Origin: an uncultured Bacteroidota bacterium
GTDB taxonomy: Bacteria; Bacteroidota; Bacteroidia; Chitinophagales; Chitinophagaceae
Assembly (NCBI GenBank): GCA_903903635.1
Contig: CAIUZK010000134.1
Coordinates: 1 to 42,613 of the forward strand
DNA: 42,613 nt
Direction: 5' to 3'
Part shown: piece by piece, positions 39,195-42,613 of the stretch
Position numbering within the stretch: the first letter of the stretch is position 1
Layout of the letters: the number at the start of each line of letters is the position of its first letter
Made by a program: the position numbers and the translations under genes
Notes under the pieces: generated by a model
Databases searched by the model: none
Told to the model about the DNA's origin: nothing
The model's input: only the letters and a program-made list of their open reading frames with translations

Positions 39195-41855
39195 TCAGAA
39201 AGTAATCCGCACACTTCCGAAAATCCCAAAATGTTTTGCCAATGGCTCATTTGGCTGGGAGGCAGGTGACACACGCCAATCGAAATCTATACGGAAGAAC
39301 TGAAAAATGTTCGATACACCGGTACCTAACTCCAGGTAAGGATCACCCTGTAAAGTACGGAACGGAAATCCCTTTTGCAGATTCAATGCTTTGTTGGCAT
39401 CAGTCAGATCACCTATTACAGCCTTCGCTGTCCAGAACTGCCGGAACTTCAGCTTTTTAAGCGCAGGTATGCGGTTGAAAATACCACCACCAAGGTTATG
39501 TTCCAGATTTACCCCGGCATACCTGTCGCTTACAAATTCATAGCTGTTCATCATTTCAAATGCATACTGATTGTAATAGAGATACTCATTACCCGGATGT
39601 ATTTCCAGAAGCGGATAAGGTAATGTGCCAAAGTATTTGCCAACAAAAACATTATAGTATATAAAGCCGAACGGAGGAATATTTATATGTTCGGTAACAG
39701 TGAATCGCATCTTCTGATAATCATAACCGCTGTTGAGCACATCCTTGATACCGGCAGTAATATTGAGATTAAAAACCGGGTACTTGCTGCCTACATTCAA
39801 CCTCAGGTATTGCCCGTCTACATACTTTTCCTTGTAAGCATACCTGAAGTCTATACCTACCTCCGAACTGATTACATTTGGGGATGGCTTACCCGATTTA
39901 TCAAAAAATATGCCTGCTGATGGCAAGGGCGCATAAGGTGTAAAATCTTTATGCTGTAAAACAAGTTTGTGACTGAACCCGTTGAAATATTCCTTATAAA
40001 ATTCAAATCGCTCATCATTCGAGAATGCCAGCTTCCAGGGTATTCCCGGTTTGCGGAAAAGGGCGCTGAATATATTGTCTGCGCCCATCTGGTCATAATA
40101 ATTCACCTTCTGATTCACATCATGAGCATAATAACCATACAAGTAGGTGCGCGGATGCCTGTTAAGTATCCATAAGCCGGTGAAGCCATATTTGAACTTT
40201 TTATCCAGGTCTCCATAGGCCAGGTATCCGGTAAAATGTGCATCCTTAATAGACCTTGGTGAACCTAAAGAAATTCTGAACCGGTTCCCTTCAATAGGAT
40301 TATTACTATAAACATAAAAATAGGGACCTACCTGAATTGGCCCAAAATCTTTTACACCACTCACCAGAAAAGTAATGGTATTCTTATACAATGTAGTGAT
40401 GGGCATTTTATTAATGGTATCTACCATTTTGTAAATAGCCTTCTCATTCTTCGATAAGGTATCTGGTCGGCTGTTTAGCCACCATTCATCAGTATACTTC
40501 CTTGCTGAATCCGATCGTATCACCTCCTCTTTATAGTCCGGATTATCAATTACCTTGGTAATGGCTGAATCATTGATCTTTATTTTGTGGTAGGTTGTTG
40601 TTTTTCGCCCTATCATGCCAGGCAGCTTGTTTGAATTATACGCGCTGAAAGTGGCAATAAATTTATCCTTGGTTGGAAACCAGAAACTATCTATAGGAGC
40701 AAATTCCTGATAGAGGCTCACCTTGTCCACCCAGTTTATATTCGCCGATTTAGGTATATCCATACTCATCCGCTCTATCGAAAAAACGGAATCTACTACC
40801 CAGAAGTCACCCGAGAAACAATTCTCCCCTTCCCTCTTAGGTTTAAACTGAACCAGTATAATATTATAGCCATAAGCCTTCTGTGTATCCTTTATAGCGT
40901 ATTTGTAATAGTAAAGGCCAGCATCGCTTATCGGACTAACAAATTTCTTATCAAATACAGGTATGTAATTGCGGTAAATGTTCACATTCTGGTACAGTGA
41001 GCCTAAGTACTTGTCTATATGTTCATTATTTACCCCTTTCACCATTGTGGCCTTGATAAACTCCCGCTGCTTTTTCGGGTTGCGCTGAAAGTAAAAATCA
41101 GAAATCGTTTCAGTGAGATACAGAGGCAGGTAGGGTCTGGAATCGCTTACTGTATCCAGGTTGTCAAAAATAAAACTGTAGCTTTTCAGCATCGGTATTT
41201 TCTGAAACTGCGCTTTGGTGAGTCTTTGCAGGTCGGCTTCCAGCCTGTTGTAGGCTTCATAATTATAGTTATCCACCTTATCCGGATTATTCACCGGCTT
41301 CTGTGCAATCACTTTGCGCATCAGCACCACTGCCGGATCTTCGCCCGCATGTATCACAAACTCATCCAGGGTAGATTGAGCGCGCTCCATTTCAATAATA
41401 AAGTTGTAATCAAACCTCGTCTTTTTAAGTATTCTGGTAACCTTTTTATACCCCATGGCCGAGATCTGCAAGGTGTCGTTAGGTAGTTTTTCGGTTCTTA
41501 AAACAAAATTACCATCCAGATCGGCGGGCATCCCCACTGCGGAATGAGGAAAATTTATTGTAGCAAAAGGGATACCCTCTCCGGTATTCATATCGGCCAC
41601 TTTCCCGTTGATAAGGTAACCTGTATGCCTTTCTTTTTTTACATTCTCCAGGCTGTCTTTCAGGGCCTGCATTTTCTTCATCCTTATACTATCTGCCCTG
41701 TGTATTTCAGTAGTATCTATAGCCAGGTTCATATCATCAGGTACGTTTATCTTATGCACAGAATCCCTTTTTGCCAAAGAGTCCTGAACCTGGGCAAAAG
41801 CCGATGGACCAGCACATATACAACAGAATAAAATAATTGCTTTAAGGAAATTCAT
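39195..41855 (-). CDS. DUF5686 outer-membrane protein with carboxypeptidase-like regulatory domain
   Basis: 886 residues: signal peptide (1-22, PSAFAQ), a charged helical stretch (about 30-75), a carboxypeptidase-regulatory-like beta domain (HTGYLINGKVADMNTGEGIP onward, about 78-165) as found at the start of SusC-like TonB-dependent proteins, and a long DUF5686 region ending in an outer-membrane beta-barrel (many aromatic strands, terminal FGIFGSVRITF). DUF5686 proteins are abundant in Bacteroidota, have no TonB plug and no established function. The gene is alone, convergent with clpB. Family sure, role unknown. Confidence 0.85.
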   Translation of the reverse strand: MNFLKAIILFCCICAGPSAFAQVQDSLAKRDSVHKINVPDDMNLAIDTTEIHRADSIRMKKMQALKDSLENVKKERHTGYLINGKVADMNTGEGIPFATINFPHSAVGMPADLDGNFVLRTEKLPNDTLQISAMGYKKVTRILKKTRFDYNFIIEMERAQSTLDEFVIHAGEDPAVVLMRKVIAQKPVNNPDKVDNYNYEAYNRLEADLQRLTKAQFQKIPMLKSYSFIFDNLDTVSDSRPYLPLYLTETISDFYFQRNPKKQREFIKATMVKGVNNEHIDKYLGSLYQNVNIYRNYIPVFDKKFVSPISDAGLYYYKYAIKDTQKAYGYNIILVQFKPKREGENCFSGDFWVVDSVFSIERMSMDIPKSANINWVDKVSLYQEFAPIDSFWFPTKDKFIATFSAYNSNKLPGMIGRKTTTYHKIKINDSAITKVIDNPDYKEEVIRSDSARKYTDEWWLNSRPDTLSKNEKAIYKMVDTINKMPITTLYKNTITFLVSGVKDFGPIQVGPYFYVYSNNPIEGNRFRISLGSPRSIKDAHFTGYLAYGDLDKKFKYGFTGLWILNRHPRTYLYGYYAHDVNQKVNYYDQMGADNIFSALFRKPGIPWKLAFSNDERFEFYKEYFNGFSHKLVLQHKDFTPYAPLPSAGIFFDKSGKPSPNVISSEVGIDFRYAYKEKYVDGQYLRLNVGSKYPVFNLNITAGIKDVLNSGYDYQKMRFTVTEHINIPPFGFIYYNVFVGKYFGTLPYPLLEIHPGNEYLYYNQYAFEMMNSYEFVSDRYAGVNLEHNLGGGIFNRIPALKKLKFRQFWTAKAVIGDLTDANKALNLQKGFPFRTLQGDPYLELGTGVSNIFQFFRIDFDWRVSPASQPNEPLAKHFGIFGSVRITF

Positions 41856-41941
41856 AAACTAATAAGGCAAACGCAAAGCAATGTACCAAATTGCCCGAAA
41901 GAATAAAAAATTGTTTTAAACAACGAAATTCTATAAGGCAG

Positions 41942-42469
41942 CTACTCCTGTTTCTTATCCACCTTGATTATATATCGCGCCAGATAGTCATTATTGGTGA
42001 GTATTACATAGGCCAGCATCAATTTCAGACCACAAAATACCATATTATGTACCTCATAGTTGGGGCCAGCATAACCGGGTTTTAAATAACTTTCTGAATT
42101 TAAGTACCGGACCAGATATTTAAACAATTCAGGCAAATTATCAATAATCAGGTATAGTCCGCAAATAATCATTGCAATATTCATTACCATGGTTTTGTCC
42201 ATGTTAAGGGAAAATTGTTCCTCATAAAATCCCTGGTGCAGTTTCAGCCTGTCTATGACTAATGTGGGTCTGAATAAAAGCAGGTAAACTAAAAGGAGGT
42301 CAATAATTACAAATACTCCGAAACCCACAATGTTGGTATATCCTTCATAAGCAGCGCTCAGATACCGCATAATATGAAAGACGAGGTCACGGCCATCTGT
42401 AAAAGCCTGTTTGAGCATAATAATGCCTATTACTTTAAGAATTATAACAAACAAACTTCTCGGGGTCAT
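41942..42469 (-). CDS. polytopic membrane protein, unknown function
   Basis: 175 residues from the ATG at 42469 (MTPRSLFVIILKVIGIIMLK). About four transmembrane helices: residues 6-22, 45-65 (GFGVFVIIDLLLVYLLLF), 95-113 (VMNIAMIICGLYLIIDNLPE) and 145-162 (VFCGLKLMLAYVILTNN). It ends in a basic tail. No family recognised. A longer frame continues into the inverted-repeat element upstream, but those codons are repeat sequence. The element begins three bases before the start codon, so the native leader and ribosome-binding site have been replaced. Confidence 0.7.
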   Translation of the reverse strand: MTPRSLFVIILKVIGIIMLKQAFTDGRDLVFHIMRYLSAAYEGYTNIVGFGVFVIIDLLLVYLLLFRPTLVIDRLKLHQGFYEEQFSLNMDKTMVMNIAMIICGLYLIIDNLPELFKYLVRYLNSESYLKPGYAGPNYEVHNMVFCGLKLMLAYVILTNNDYLARYIIKVDKKQE

Positions 42470-42472
42470 ATA

Positions 42473-42613
42473 AGGAACGTTGATGAAATAAGTTCCACCA
42501 TATTGCGAAGTTATATTTCTTTTATTAACTGCCATAGCTTTAGCGAAGGCATGTTTTATGAGGCGTAAAATCTGCGAATAATGAATTATTTAAAGACTTT
42601 TGCAACGAAATAA
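42473..42613. repeat. inverted-repeat (MITE-like) element, copy 4, cut by the window end
   Basis: Begins AGGAACGTTGATGAAATAAG (identical to copy 1) and continues with the GCCATAGCTTTAGCGAAGGC core and AAAGACTTTTGCAACGAAAT. Between these, the palindrome seen in copy 2 is replaced by TCTGCGAATAATGAATTATT. The right end lies beyond the window. The first 80 bases match copy 1 almost exactly, so these two copies are young. Confidence 0.82.

Noticed and set aside
1-42613. CRISPR array, rRNA or tRNA genes, prophage structural genes, integrase or transposase
   Set aside because: No regularly spaced direct repeats, no RNA-gene sequence recognised, and no integrase-, transposase- or phage-like protein seen anywhere in the window.

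Overview
The window is chromosomal DNA from a Bacteroidota bacterium, most likely from the Chitinophagales/Sphingobacteriales side. The signs are two-part promoters of the Bacteroidota type (TTG, about 20 bases, TAnnTTTG), at least three secreted proteins ending in type IX secretion (T9SS) sorting domains, a DUF5686 surface protein, a PafA-type phosphatase, an alpha-oxoamine synthase of the sphingolipid/sulfonolipid class and an S-box (SAM-I) leader before methionine genes. No rRNA, tRNA or CRISPR array was seen.

Layout. 0-10.7 kb is mostly housekeeping: response regulator, family 2 glycosyltransferase, carA, threonine dehydrogenase (tdh), dapF, a recR / orphan antitoxin-like / recF block on the minus strand, pdhA, a TPR membrane protein, ribH and a sirtuin. 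10.7-13.5 kb is an accessory patch: a beheaded secreted-protein gene, two copies of one repeat family, several hairpins, an orphan hypothetical gene, a RelE-like toxin/antitoxin pair and a transposon-like inverted-repeat element. 13.5-20.5 kb returns to core functions: porin plus ammonium transporter, methyltransferase, PafA phosphatase and the alpha-oxoamine synthase. 20.6-25.1 kb is an AT-rich defence-type insert: a 1253-residue STAND NTPase with an N-terminal PD-(D/E)XK-like nuclease domain, followed by a HigB/HigA pair. 25.1-31.9 kb carries an RmlD-like reductase, a PolX-family protein whose polymerase site looks dead, and a run of exported proteins (lipoprotein, beta-repeat protein, two paralogous T9SS cargo proteins, a periplasmic HMA protein). 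31.9-34.9 kb is a SAM-riboswitch-controlled metB-hom unit. The rest holds a T9SS beta-helix protein, clpB, a DUF5686/TonB-like surface protein and a membrane protein.

A mobile-looking repeat with termini like AGGAACGTTGATGAAATAAG occurs four times (629-924, 13321-13512, 28476-28556, 42473 to the window end). One copy lies between a good promoter and the porin gene, another lies three bases from a start codon. Two further inverted-repeat families are present. The most promising item for new biology is the STAND nuclease gene; the inverted-repeat family and the SAM riboswitch with its visible switching helices come next.
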